A stretch of 64,000 nucleotides of DNA from Desulforapulum autotrophicum (GCA_020723285.1 DYJE01000001.1:124001-188000), one strand, 5' to 3'; shown: positions 10,652 through 19,545, numbered from the stretch's first letter. The notes: generated by a model not told the origin, from the letters alone. Translations and numbers: made by a program.

Positions 10652-10936
10652 TCACCCGCACTCCATTATGGTATGTATTATATAGAATTTAAATTGTGGT
10701 GGCTGATTCCATGAGTGAAACAGTTATGCCTGATTTGATTTAGAGGTAAGGGTTTTCAAATTCCAGTTCACGAGCCTGGCGTAACCCCATCATGTACTGA
10801 CCACATGTTTGTCCTTGATTAGTTTCAATAAGACGTGTTTTTTAGTGACAGTGGATAAAGCCCTGTTTCGAATAAAAACATTTTTTAAGTACAATAGGAC
10901 CGCATTACCTGTCAAGGCTTTTGACACATGATTCTT

Positions 10937-11533
10937 TTATTTATTGAATATATTAGCCAGCAATCTATCAACCTGATCGATAAGGTTTTCCGGCGAACCG
11001 TTGTTATCCAATACAATATCAGCCTTTTTCAGTTTTTCCGACAACGGCATTTGCAGTTTCAGCAGTCTTAGCGCGTCGTCTTCCGAAACACCGTCTCTCT
11101 GAACAAGCCTTATAATCTGTGTTTCTTCTTGAACAGCCACCAGTATCGTCCGATCAAACCCCTTCTCCATACCCAGCTCGAAAAGAAGAGGGACCTCAAC
11201 CACAACATGGACTTCTCCACGATCACGACTTTCATCGATCCGGCGGTTCATTTCCTCACGAATAGCGGGCTGAACGATGCTTTCAAGTTTTTTTTTGGAT
11301 TCAGGATCACTGGTAATCATCCGTCTCAGACTCTGGCGATTCAATGTCCCGTCCTGATTCAAAATTCCGTCTCCGAACTCACTGACCACACGATTGTAAA
11401 CAACTGTGCCTGGAAGCATAAGCATTCTGGATAAATCATCGAGAATGATCACGGTGATGCCCTTTTCCGACACCCGCTTGCAAACCATTGACTTTCCGGA
11501 TGCGGCTCCTCCGGTTACGGCGATTTTCATCAT
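10937..11533 (-). CDS. coaE: Dephospho-CoA kinase
   Basis: Last step of coenzyme A synthesis: phosphorylates the 3'-hydroxyl of dephospho-CoA with ATP. 198 residues, normal length. The P-loop (TGGAASGKSMV) is at residues 7-17, and the 'VVEVPLLFE' motif and the later lid residues are typical. The first ATG shares a base with the TAA of a possible upstream small frame (TAATG) and is followed directly by a second ATG; either may be used. The gene stands between rho and adk, transcribed away from adk. Confidence 0.95.
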   Translation of the reverse strand: MMKIAVTGGAASGKSMVCKRVSEKGITVIILDDLSRMLMLPGTVVYNRVVSEFGDGILNQDGTLNRQSLRRMITSDPESKKKLESIVQPAIREEMNRRIDESRDRGEVHVVVEVPLLFELGMEKGFDRTILVAVQEETQIIRLVQRDGVSEDDALRLLKLQMPLSEKLKKADIVLDNNGSPENLIDQVDRLLANIFNK

Positions 11534-11658
11534 TAATCGTCCTTCATGATTTCTTCATACTTTATTCGGAAATGCGGGTTCATTCCACACTCGACTTTGA
11601 GATACATGAGATTATCACCAGCTTCAATGAAAATATCTTTGATTCCAGTTCTTGACAA
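11533..11658 (-). CDS. Possible small ORF coupled to coaE
   Basis: A 41-codon frame that could start at TTG 11658 or at an internal ATG (11607). Its last residues read 'MNPHFRIKYEEIMKDD', and its TAA overlaps the coaE ATG as TAATG. The composition looks coding (acidic and basic residues, no runs), and the stop-start overlap is typical of coupled genes. No good ribosome-binding site precedes the TTG. I do not recognise a family. It may be only the coaE leader, which would then also contain the adk promoter on the opposite strand. Confidence 0.3.
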   Translation of the reverse strand: MSRTGIKDIFIEAGDNLMYLKVECGMNPHFRIKYEEIMKDD

Positions 11659-11678
11659 GGTTTACACATTTATATAGT
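11652..11678 (+). promoter_or_regulatory. Candidate sigma-70 promoter of adk
   Basis: TTGACA (11652-11657) and TATAGT (11673-11678), with a short 15-base spacer, about 130 bases before the adk start. Both hexamers are close to consensus, but the spacing is suboptimal. Confidence 0.4.
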
Positions 11679-11806
11679 AAAGTCGAGTTGTCATGTTAAA
11701 TCATCCAGAAAGGAGTGTTAACCTCTTTTCTGTTTCGGATTATGGGATTATGGAAATCGTTTTCCGTGACCTGTGCCCAAAACCATTTATCGTGAAAGGA
11801 AGTCAC

Positions 11807-12481
11807 ATGAACATTTTATTTTTCGGTCCGAACGGCAGTGGAAAAGGAACTCAGGGTTCCATTCTCAAAGAAAAATACAACAGCGCCCACATCGAATCCG
11901 GTGGAATCTTCCGTGAAAACATCAAAGCAGGTACGGAACTCGGCAAAAAAGCAAAAAGCTTCATCGATGCCGGTGACCTCGTTCCCGATGAAATCACCAT
12001 CCCCATGATCCTTGACAGACTGAAACAAGACGACTGCAAAAACGGCTGGCTTCTGGATGGCTTCCCGAGAAATAAAGTTCAGGCCGAAAAACTCGACGAA
12101 TCCCTGAAAGCCGCTGGCATGCCTCTCAACTACATCGTTGAAATTCTTCTCCCCCGTGAAACAGCCAAGCTCAGAATCACGGGCCGCAGACTGTGTGCCA
12201 ATGACAACAACCATCCCAACAACATCGGTATTGACGCTATCAAACCCAACGGAGATAAATGCCGCGTCTGTGGCGGTGATCTGTCAGCCCGTGCCGATGA
12301 TCAGGATGATGCAGCCATCGACAAACGTCATGACATCTATTACAACACAGTAGACGGAACCCTTGCTGCCGCTTATTATTTCAAAGATATGGCCGCCAAA
12401 AGCGACGTCAGCAAATACATCACTCTTGATGGATCAGCGGATATGAAATCCGTAACGAACGAGCTGATCAGCAAGCTGTAA
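11807..12481 (+). CDS. adk: Adenylate kinase with Cys3His metal lid
   Basis: Interconverts ATP + AMP and 2 ADP; in sulfate reducers it recycles the AMP formed during sulfate activation. 224 residues. The P-loop is GPNGSGKGTQ (7-16), Arg36 sits in the AMP site, and 'DGFPRNKVQ' and 'RADDQDDAAIDKR' carry the catalytic arginines. The lid holds C130, H136, C152 and C155, exactly C-X5-H-X15-C-X2-C. This is the metal site known from Desulfovibrio gigas adenylate kinase (Zn, Co or Fe). The usual 'STGD' is replaced by 'ESGG'. A start at 11807 is preferred over a 38-residue extension because AAAGGAAG lies just upstream and the protein then begins at the beta strand before the P-loop. A strong terminator follows. 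Confidence 0.95.
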   Translation: MNILFFGPNGSGKGTQGSILKEKYNSAHIESGGIFRENIKAGTELGKKAKSFIDAGDLVPDEITIPMILDRLKQDDCKNGWLLDGFPRNKVQAEKLDESLKAAGMPLNYIVEILLPRETAKLRITGRRLCANDNNHPNNIGIDAIKPNGDKCRVCGGDLSARADDQDDAAIDKRHDIYYNTVDGTLAAAYYFKDMAAKSDVSKYITLDGSADMKSVTNELISKL

Positions 12482-12501
12482 TATTCATTCAGCATGAATA
12501 T

Positions 12502-12537
12502 AAGCCCGTTGTGATTTCCGCAGCGGGCTTTTTTATT
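12502..12537 (+). terminator. Rho-independent terminator of adk
   Basis: AAGCCCG and CGGGCTT arms, with inner pairing, are followed by TTTTTATTTT, 21 bases after the adk stop. A second small stem (TATTCAT/ATGAATA, 12482-12500) directly follows the stop codon. Confidence 0.85.
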
Positions 12538-12660
12538 TTCTTCTTGCCATTTACCTTCTTTTCATATAATTATCACGGTCTACATGATTCAAGTTTTCAA
12601 ATAACCATCGGTGCAGGGCTTCGCCTGTGCGTTAACGATGAGAAGAAAGGGGCGATACAT

Positions 12661-12864
12661 TTGAAAGAAATCGAAGTCAAAGTGATCGATAACGATCTCG
12701 AAAAAGCCATGCGCATTCTTAAGAAAAAAATTCAGAATGACGGTCTTTTCAAGCGTTTGAAGCTGAAAAAAAGCTATGAAAAACCCAGTGAACACAAACG
12801 CCGTAAACACAGAGAATCCCTGAGAAGACAACGCATTGCCACTGCCCGAAGCAGAAACAAGTAA
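12661..12864 (+). CDS. rpsU: 30S ribosomal protein S21
   Basis: A 67-residue basic protein of the small ribosomal subunit, which helps mRNA base-pairing during initiation. Sequence 'IEVKVIDNDLEKAMRILKKKI' spans the family motif, and the Lys/Arg-rich tail (RRKHRESLRRQR) is typical. It must start at TTG 12661: GAAAGGGG is correctly spaced upstream, and the longer frame to 12511 would read through the adk terminator. A TTG start on a ribosomal protein gene suggests modest or regulated translation. A perfect 9-base hairpin follows. Confidence 0.88.
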   Translation: MKEIEVKVIDNDLEKAMRILKKKIQNDGLFKRLKLKKSYEKPSEHKRRKHRESLRRQRIATARSRNK

Positions 12865-12890
12865 GAAACGTCATTGACGTTCATTGTCTT

Positions 12891-12923
12891 GAACCCGGAT
12901 TGAAATCCTTTCATTCCGGGTTC
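12891..12923 (+). terminator. Hairpin after rpsU
   Basis: Perfect nine-base arms GAACCCGGA and TCCGGGTTC, with further GGAtt/TTTCatTCC pairing inside, lie 26 bases past the rpsU stop. The following T-run is weak, so it may only attenuate read-through into folC. Confidence 0.6.
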
Positions 12924-12963
12924 ACTGTTTCAACAGAACTCTTTCCAATCCCGAGGTTCATCC

Positions 12964-14283
12964 ATGTCATCACACACTGAATACGACCGCTGTCTCGACA
13001 CCATGTACGCCCTGGGGCGTTTCGGCATTGTCCTTGGCCTTTCTACCATGGAAAGCATTCTGGAAAAACTCGGCAATCCCCAAAACCATTTTACATGTAT
13101 TCATGTGGCAGGTACCAACGGAAAGGGATCTGTCGCATCAACCTTATCCCATATCCTTCATCAGTCGGGATATAAAACAGGCCTTTACACTTCCCCCCAC
13201 CTTGTATCCTTTAACGAAAGAATCATGATCGACAACCAGATGGTGTCAAACGATGAGGTTGTCGAAGCCTACAAAGCTGTTGAGGCTGAAAATACAGGTG
13301 AGCGTTCGGCGACCTTTTTTGAAATTTCAACAGCCATGGCATTTTATCTTTTCAAAAAACGAAATGTTGAATTTGCCGTAATCGAAACAGGAATGGGCGG
13401 TAGGCTCGACGCGACAAACATCATCACTCCGGCATTGAGCATCATCACCAACATTTCACTTGAACACAAATCGTATCTTGGAAACACCCTTTCTGAAATC
13501 GCTTTTGAAAAAGCAGGGATCATAAAACATAAAGCTCCGGTCATCACGGCCGCGGAGCAGGAAAAAGTCCTTTCAGTCATACAAAAAACTTCAGATGAAA
13601 AAAATTCCCCTCTGTATGTTTACCGTCAGAATTTCAAAGTACGCCGAAAAAAACAGGAAGGATGTTTTACGTACTACGGCATTCATGAAACATGGCAGGA
13701 CATGCAGGTTGAACTAAAAGGAAAGCATCAGGTCGATAATGCTGCGCTTGCCCTGGCAGCCTGCGAGATTCTCAAGCAAGGAGCTGCTGGCAATATCACG
13801 GAAATAACGATCCGGCAGGGCCTTAAATCAACACAATGGCCCGGAAGACTTGAAATACTGTCGCATTCACCGCTAACCATGGTTGACGGAGCCCATAATC
13901 TCATGTCCATCCATAAACTCTCTGATTATCTGGAAGAAACACATCCTGAAAAGAAAATAACCCTCGTTACGGGTGTCCTGGATGACAAATCTTACTCCGC
14001 CATGTTCAAAAGGCTCCTCCCTCTTTGTTCGAGTGTGATTCTTACCCAGGCCAAAACTGAACGGGCCATCGATCCTGAAAAACTATATCAGGTAGCCAAG
14101 GATCTTTGTCGGGATGTCACCGTCATCAACGATATTCCTGAAGCGATAAGCTTTGCGGAAAAAAAGACTTCTGAAAAAGATATGATCTGTATCTCAGGAT
14201 CGCTTTATGTTGTTGGGGAGGCCAAAGCGTTCTTTGATGAACGTGCTGGAAGCGGAAGCCCCATGAACATGAACAGAATTTAA
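12964..14283 (+). CDS. folC: Folylpolyglutamate / dihydrofolate synthase
   Basis: Adds glutamate to dihydropteroate and/or extends folate polyglutamate tails, a cytosolic ATP-dependent ligase of the Mur family. 439 residues. The ATP-binding motif 'HVAGTNGKGSV' is at about 46-56, followed by 'GLYTSPHLVSFNERI', the family's omega-loop region. Further motifs are 'ETGMGGRLDATNI', 'NISLEHKSYLG' and the C-terminal domain start 'WPGRLEIL..MVDGAHN'. The gene stands alone in orientation, facing the minus-strand cyclase-FHA gene across 43 bases. In sulfate reducers folates also serve C1 transfer in the acetyl-CoA pathway. Confidence 0.95.
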   Translation: MSSHTEYDRCLDTMYALGRFGIVLGLSTMESILEKLGNPQNHFTCIHVAGTNGKGSVASTLSHILHQSGYKTGLYTSPHLVSFNERIMIDNQMVSNDEVVEAYKAVEAENTGERSATFFEISTAMAFYLFKKRNVEFAVIETGMGGRLDATNIITPALSIITNISLEHKSYLGNTLSEIAFEKAGIIKHKAPVITAAEQEKVLSVIQKTSDEKNSPLYVYRQNFKVRRKKQEGCFTYYGIHETWQDMQVELKGKHQVDNAALALAACEILKQGAAGNITEITIRQGLKSTQWPGRLEILSHSPLTMVDGAHNLMSIHKLSDYLEETHPEKKITLVTGVLDDKSYSAMFKRLLPLCSSVILTQAKTERAIDPEKLYQVAKDLCRDVTVINDIPEAISFAEKKTSEKDMICISGSLYVVGEAKAFFDERAGSGSPMNMNRI

Positions 14284-14326
14284 TCCTGATCAAATCTCAT
14301 GGTTCGTGGAATCATAACGTCATACA

Positions 14327-15220
14327 CTATTTACGATTGAACACAACGGTTTCCGGTGATTCTTTTCCCATCTCTTCACCAAAATTCAGATATCCGCTGA
14401 CAGGAAGCACTGTTTCCTCCCGCTTCAGATACCTTTTTTTGTCCTTCAGGTCATAAACGAACGTTCCGTTTGAACTCTGGTCGATCAGTACAAATTTGCC
14501 CCATCGATATTCAATCCGGGCGTGTGTCCTGGAAACCCTTTTATTGGTCAGAACAAAATCATTGTGACTCTGCCTTCCGAAAGTCGCCACCGGGTGCGTC
14601 TGATCCACGAGTGTGATTCTTTCTTTGGATCGAAGCTCCAGAGAGTACATCATGGCCTTTTTGTCCATGTTTTTGTCGACGATCATGGTTTGGTCAAGCT
14701 GTTCCCAGATATATTCATAATAGCGAATTTCTTCAAACTTTCCTTTAACCACTTCCGTATCGACAAATTTCACATGGCTCTGGTCATGACTTGACAACTG
14801 ATTTATGGCATCTTCACTTAAAAGGATCTGTCTCTGTTTGGCAAGATTGACAAGCCGTGACGCCACATTGACCACATCACCGAAGATATCCCCACCATCA
14901 AAAATCACTTTTCCCCAGTTGATGCCCACATAGATATTGGGCGAACCGACTTCAGGAAAATCTTCAACAGGCATTCGGTCAAGGGCCTGATGCATGGCTT
15001 TACCTGCAGACACGGCACTTGAAACATCCCTGAATGTGCAAAGTACCTCATCCCCAATTTTTTTGATGACAAAACCGCCATGATCCGATGTGACATCAGA
15101 CAGTATCTTCAACCACGTTGATATCTGGGCCTGCGCTCTTTTATCACCAAGAATATCATAGAGTTGTGTACTTTTGGCAATATCTGCAAATAAAACAGAA
15201 GCCGATACAGTTTTGCGCAA
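14327..15220 (-). CDS. Class III nucleotide cyclase with C-terminal FHA domain
   Basis: About 297 residues, with no membrane segment. The first half is a class III adenylate/guanylate cyclase domain. 'VLFADIAKSTQ' and 'KIGDEVLCTF' hold the two metal-binding aspartates, and 'GDIFGDVVNVASRL' holds the transition-state Asn and Arg. The second half is a forkhead-associated domain ('ATFGRQSHNDFVL', 'VSRTHARIEY', 'SSNGTFV'), which binds phosphothreonine. Cyclase output may therefore depend on docking to a phosphorylated partner. The start is TTG 15220 with GAAGG upstream; no better ATG exists. It is the last of four same-strand genes that include another FHA protein and a kinase-like protein. The nucleotide made is not known. 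Confidence 0.85.
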   Translation of the reverse strand: MRKTVSASVLFADIAKSTQLYDILGDKRAQAQISTWLKILSDVTSDHGGFVIKKIGDEVLCTFRDVSSAVSAGKAMHQALDRMPVEDFPEVGSPNIYVGINWGKVIFDGGDIFGDVVNVASRLVNLAKQRQILLSEDAINQLSSHDQSHVKFVDTEVVKGKFEEIRYYEYIWEQLDQTMIVDKNMDKKAMMYSLELRSKERITLVDQTHPVATFGRQSHNDFVLTNKRVSRTHARIEYRWGKFVLIDQSSNGTFVYDLKDKKRYLKREETVLPVSGYLNFGEEMGKESPETVVFNRK

Positions 15221-15316
15221 TGTTTTTTACCTTCATGAAAGTAATGTCTGGAATTGCATGAAACAAATAGTATGCAAATGCCCATGGAGTGTCAAGGGGA
15301 ACCCTTGGCATCCAAT

Positions 15317-16363
15317 TTATTTATGTACAATAAAATCGGCATATATGGGCAAATGATCTGAATAACCAATCCCAAGGTGTTTTCCGCCGCCCTGCCTGCC
15401 TGTCTGCCATCGGTTTATGGTTTTTCCTGAAAATACGTAGCCTGACGTAAAACGCTTGAACGTATTTTCCATATATTCAACACATCGCCCATCATAAAGG
15501 GAAGCAGGAACCATTAAACTGTCCAGCGAGCTCACTTTGCTTTTATAAATATACGACCACCTTTGGCTTAACGGTAGCTCAAGCCAAAGATTATACAAAA
15601 GGTCCTGATTTTCATGTCTTTTCAGGATCATTTTATCAACAAGACGGCCAACTGAAACGGTCCTGAGAACATGGTTGATCCCAGTAAACCCTTGACTATC
15701 GTTCAATTCCGGTTCATTCACGATGGATCTGAATTCATCATATTCCGAATTGAAATCACCGATAACAAGGTAATCTGTCCCCCGTGGCAGAGTTTGTATA
15801 TCCTGTCTTAAAACATTAGCCGATTTAATCCTGTGGCTTTCCGGCCATTTTTTCGAAGTCCAGTGATTTACATAGACGATTAAAGATCTTCCGTGAACGT
15901 TTATGCCCGTTTTTAAGATACTCCGGATATGCCCATGATTCACTTCAAGGTCCTTTTTAAAGCTTACCGGATATTTTGATAACAGGGCACAACCCACGGA
16001 CTGCCCAGCGGTATCGCTCATCACTGAAAATGGATAGTCACAACCCCTTTTTTTCAACTCCATCACAAGCTGTAAAAGAGCCTTTGACGATTCGACTTCT
16101 TCCAATGCGACGATATCTGCCCTGATATCGGCTATGACCCGAGATAGCCGCCTGCATTTTAATTCAAACATTTCCCGGTTCCAGCCTGAACAGCTGTTGG
16201 GTACAAACTCAGGGTATTCCGTACCATGTGTTTCAAGATCGAATAAATTTTGAACGTTATAATTGGCCACTCTGAATGTTAATTGTGACGGACATGCAAG
16301 TCCCGGAGTAATGACAAAACATAGTATTGAACATAAAAATATTATCCCGCATCGTTTTCTCAT
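15317..16363 (-). CDS. Exported endonuclease/exonuclease/phosphatase family protein
   Basis: About 348 residues with an N-terminal signal peptide (MRKRCGIIFLCSILCFV..GLACPSQ; the Cys after GLA could be a lipobox). The mature part has the EEP fold: 'VANYNVQNLFD' (metal Asn), 'DIVALEEVES' (catalytic Glu), 'YVNHWTSK', 'LVIGDFNSEYDE' (Asp and Asn) and a C-terminal 'GYSDHLPIYADF' (Asp-His pair). All expected catalytic residues appear to be present. Substrates in this fold range from nucleic acids to phosphoinositides and sphingomyelin, so no specific function is claimed. I chose the ATG at 16363 because it begins the signal peptide; 16 further upstream residues are atypical. It is transcribed with FHA and kinase genes. 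Confidence 0.82.
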   Translation of the reverse strand: MRKRCGIIFLCSILCFVITPGLACPSQLTFRVANYNVQNLFDLETHGTEYPEFVPNSCSGWNREMFELKCRRLSRVIADIRADIVALEEVESSKALLQLVMELKKRGCDYPFSVMSDTAGQSVGCALLSKYPVSFKKDLEVNHGHIRSILKTGINVHGRSLIVYVNHWTSKKWPESHRIKSANVLRQDIQTLPRGTDYLVIGDFNSEYDEFRSIVNEPELNDSQGFTGINHVLRTVSVGRLVDKMILKRHENQDLLYNLWLELPLSQRWSYIYKSKVSSLDSLMVPASLYDGRCVEYMENTFKRFTSGYVFSGKTINRWQTGRQGGGKHLGIGYSDHLPIYADFIVHK

Positions 16364-16442
16364 TATTTCCCAGATCCAATAAAACGCGATCAAGAGGCGG
16401 CATTGGATCACAATCTAAATAATTGGCCTATGTACCGGCGAT

Positions 16443-17135
16443 CTACCGATAAAAAAACTGAAGCTCTATCGAGCCGATTCGTATCAGATCGAATTCCTCA
16501 AGAAGAACCGTGTGTTTAACCACCTTGTTATTGACGTGAACCTTACTGAAGCCACCACCGAAAGACAAGGTATACCCTTGATTGGTCTTTTTCAAAATGG
16601 CTGCGGTTTTTCCGACAAAAAGACCTTGTATGACAATATCACTGTCAGGGTCTTTTCCGATCTTTACTGTATTGCCTTTCAATTCAATTTTTCCATCTCC
16701 ACCTTCCACAAAGGCAAGCATGGCAACACCAGGATTCAGCTCCCCCGCACCTGCATTCCGTTTCAACAGATCCTTGTGGGAGACTGTATTCATGGCCATG
16801 GTGCGATCCATATCGTCTTCCTTATCACCCCCTGGAAGTTCATCTTTGGCAGGACTGAATACGAGGATGTGTTTCCCTATACCAATTTCATCTTTGTCCT
16901 GAAGAATGCATGTCGTCACCTCTTCCCCGTTGACATAAGATTTGTTTTTACTGTTCAGATCAGTAAGGAGAAAACCATCGTCGGTTAAATCAATTTTAGC
17001 GTGATGCCCTGAAACTGTAAGATTTGATATAACAATATCATTGTTCTCACGGCGTCCGATCCCTATGGATTTATCTTTTTTGAAATTGTAGATCTTTATC
17101 ACTTTATTATTAAATTTCAATGTCAACTTGGGCAT
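16443..17135 (-). CDS. Double FHA-domain protein
   Basis: About 230 residues. The first FHA domain (residues 1-95) shows the whole signature: 'IGIGRRENNDIVI', 'SGHHAKI', 'NSKNKSYVNGEEV'. A charged linker (about 96-140) contains 'DMDRTMAMNT', a Thr-containing stretch that could itself be phosphorylated. The second FHA-like domain (about 145-230) keeps 'VKIGKDPDSDIVI' but lacks the Ser-x-x-His part, so it may not bind phosphothreonine. Likely a soluble adaptor. The ATG at 17135 is preferred since AGGAAG precedes it. The gene follows the kinase-like gene by 70 bases, which suggests it reads the kinase's phosphorylation. Confidence 0.85.
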   Translation of the reverse strand: MPKLTLKFNNKVIKIYNFKKDKSIGIGRRENNDIVISNLTVSGHHAKIDLTDDGFLLTDLNSKNKSYVNGEEVTTCILQDKDEIGIGKHILVFSPAKDELPGGDKEDDMDRTMAMNTVSHKDLLKRNAGAGELNPGVAMLAFVEGGDGKIELKGNTVKIGKDPDSDIVIQGLFVGKTAAILKKTNQGYTLSFGGGFSKVHVNNKVVKHTVLLEEFDLIRIGSIELQFFYR

Positions 17136-17205
17136 GATTTCTTTTCTTCCTAACCCAGACAATCTGGAGGTATTAAGCAAAGTGACCTGTTCAAATCATC
17201 ATTAG

Positions 17206-19545
17206 TCACAACGTAATATCATGAGATGTGCCCTGATCCGAATCCTGGACACCTCCAGCAGATCCCGCGGTGTGATCCCCCCACACTTCAGTAAACATGG
17301 CTGTAAGAACGATATTAAACATCACTTCCATCATTGTGGCAACAGGAATTTCAGGGCCTGACGTCTTCAGATAGTCAAGGGCGGATTTTCTTTGTTCCAT
17401 CTGAATCTTCAATGGTTCAAACTCTTTAAAGAACTGAATGATTTCCTGTTTGTTGTTCAGCTTCTCCCCTGACCCTGATTCACATTTGCGTCGCATGGCG
17501 GCAATCTGCTCCACAGGAGCATTGAAAAGAAATTCCTTGTTCTGTTTACTTTTGAAAAGAGACTGATTGTTGATCTTAGCTGCAAGCCTGACAGAAAGGT
17601 TCTTCTTTTCATGTGAAAGCTGATGCAGGAATACCTGCCTGTCTTTTTCCCTCACGATAAGGTTGACCGTGTTCAAAACAGATTTGTTTTTCTGGATTTT
17701 TTCCTGGAATTCTTCTGTGGAATTTTTCCAGAACATACGGCTGACATATTCGACCGTTGAACGGACATTGTCATCCGTTTCCATGGGCCCCTCAAGCACC
17801 CGTTTGATATCCGGCAAAAGGGCAGCGGTTTTATCGAACAGATTCCCGCCGGTGATCACTTTGAATATCATGGCAACGGACGCATACCAGTCCTGAAGGT
17901 GGAGTATTCGTTTTAAATCCCCGAATATTTCAATGATCCACTGATTTGGGAAAAGATGGGAGGGTGTCGCATATTTGGGAGTTCCTCCCAACTGTGGCTG
18001 CATGATTTCAGCAATGTTTTCCGGGCTGTAATCCACTGCCGTTTCAACATCGATAAAGCCCATGGTAAACTGATCTGGAGAACGTAAAAAAACCGGATAT
18101 CTGTCCACATCGCCTGCAATGATCAGGTTGTCGGGTTTCAAGTCCCTCATGGACACCTGTTTTTTTCCAAGATATATCAGAAGGCCGATGATGTTTGTCA
18201 CAATACTCCCCATTTCGGCCTTAAAACGTGCAATGGTCGATTTGTAGATATACTCACGGACCACACGCCTGTAACTTTCGATGGACGTTTTGTTATCGAT
18301 CATGGATTCTCTGGACAGGGCGTTTAAGTCTTCAATAAAACTTTGTGAAAGATCGCCCTCGGATTCTATGCGCCCCCGTCCGGACAAATGAACGAGAAAC
18401 CAGTGTTTCATGGTATACGAAGGAAGAGGCGTGGTGACCCCGTACTGAAGAAGAAGCCTGCCTATTTCACGCTCGTATTCTTCATAGATGTTTCGCATCT
18501 CAAAGCCGATATGAGAGTTGTGATGACCGTATCGGCCTTCAAACTCATACGTATCCCAGATCATGTTCGGAAAACCGAGTATTTCACGGGGCATCGCGTT
18601 TTCCATATCGTGCATTTCGTTGACCACGGAACTGAGAAAATAATACCGGGCCAGATCCATAAAAAACACGAAAGAACGTCCGATTTTCAGATACTCCTGA
18701 AACTGTGAATTACTGTTCAGACGTTCGACATAATTTTTTTCCAGGTTCTGGGTTTCTGAATTTTTCATCCCCGGAGAAAGAAGACGGCCAAGGACCACGG
18801 AAACCCTCGGAATGATGCATTCCTTGGGGGCGATTTTCCGGGCAATCCGCATATCGGCTTTGATGCATGCCAGATATTCCTGAAAGTCCGTGATGGGTTC
18901 AGGGGGGACCTTCACAACGAGATGATCATCGTATATCACGTAATAACAAACACTTTTACTGACTCCGTCGTCTCCCAGAGGCCCGATGGTCAGTCTGCGC
19001 GAAACCCAGTCTCCCGAATGAAAAACGCTGAGTTCATAAACCCTGTTGGGCCAGACGTTGATGGTTGTCACAGGACTGTACTTGCCGGGTGAACTTTTCG
19101 ATGCCCCGATCTGGATTTTAAACAGTTTCAGAAAAAACTGAACAAGGATCTCCTTGTTGAAATCCCCCCCCTTGGATGCGTCAAACTCTTCACCCTCTGA
19201 GAAGCTTTCTTCGCCAGGTTCGGTTTTTTTCAAATCTCTGGGTTTGACTTCCTTTTTTCTTCGAAATCTCTTGGTTGACAGCCAGTCCACTGTTTTAAGA
19301 AGTGAAAGGATAATGATGATCCACATGGGGATGGCAAAGATCATGCCTTTGTTGATAGGAACTCCGGGGTAGTATCGTCCGATGTGAGAGATAAGATACG
19401 ATATGAACCGGTCCAGTGCCTCAGGTGAGTAACCTGAAAACATCCGTTCATAGTCCGGTGAAAAAAACGTTGCCGCTAAAACGCAGGTACACACCACAGC
19501 AATTTTTATGAACGCCTTTTTCAATTGTAGACCTCTTTGATTCAT
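17206..19545 (-). CDS. Membrane-anchored protein-kinase-like protein
   Basis: About 779 residues. Two hydrophobic segments near the N-terminus (about residues 9-28 and 66-87) are separated by a short external loop. The rest is cytoplasmic. A kinase catalytic-loop motif 'RDLKPDNLII' is at about residue 466, and 'GFIDVETAV' stands where DFG would be (about 493), so the metal Asp is kept within IDVE. Upstream 'HLVVKVPPEP' may provide the ATP-binding Lys. A long helical C-terminal region follows, with a final hydrophobic stretch. I read it as an atypical Ser/Thr kinase, possibly active. It heads the operon kinase-FHA-EEP-cyclase/FHA. An alternative start lies at 19581. Confidence 0.7.
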   Translation of the reverse strand: MNQRGLQLKKAFIKIAVVCTCVLAATFFSPDYERMFSGYSPEALDRFISYLISHIGRYYPGVPINKGMIFAIPMWIIIILSLLKTVDWLSTKRFRRKKEVKPRDLKKTEPGEESFSEGEEFDASKGGDFNKEILVQFFLKLFKIQIGASKSSPGKYSPVTTINVWPNRVYELSVFHSGDWVSRRLTIGPLGDDGVSKSVCYYVIYDDHLVVKVPPEPITDFQEYLACIKADMRIARKIAPKECIIPRVSVVLGRLLSPGMKNSETQNLEKNYVERLNSNSQFQEYLKIGRSFVFFMDLARYYFLSSVVNEMHDMENAMPREILGFPNMIWDTYEFEGRYGHHNSHIGFEMRNIYEEYEREIGRLLLQYGVTTPLPSYTMKHWFLVHLSGRGRIESEGDLSQSFIEDLNALSRESMIDNKTSIESYRRVVREYIYKSTIARFKAEMGSIVTNIIGLLIYLGKKQVSMRDLKPDNLIIAGDVDRYPVFLRSPDQFTMGFIDVETAVDYSPENIAEIMQPQLGGTPKYATPSHLFPNQWIIEIFGDLKRILHLQDWYASVAMIFKVITGGNLFDKTAALLPDIKRVLEGPMETDDNVRSTVEYVSRMFWKNSTEEFQEKIQKNKSVLNTVNLIVREKDRQVFLHQLSHEKKNLSVRLAAKINNQSLFKSKQNKEFLFNAPVEQIAAMRRKCESGSGEKLNNKQEIIQFFKEFEPLKIQMEQRKSALDYLKTSGPEIPVATMMEVMFNIVLTAMFTEVWGDHTAGSAGGVQDSDQGTSHDITL

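Noticed and set aside
10910-10926. Palindrome TGTCAAGGCTTTTGACA between coaE and rho
   Set aside because: Contains TTGACA on both strands, but I found no -10 at suitable spacing; cannot assign promoter or operator.
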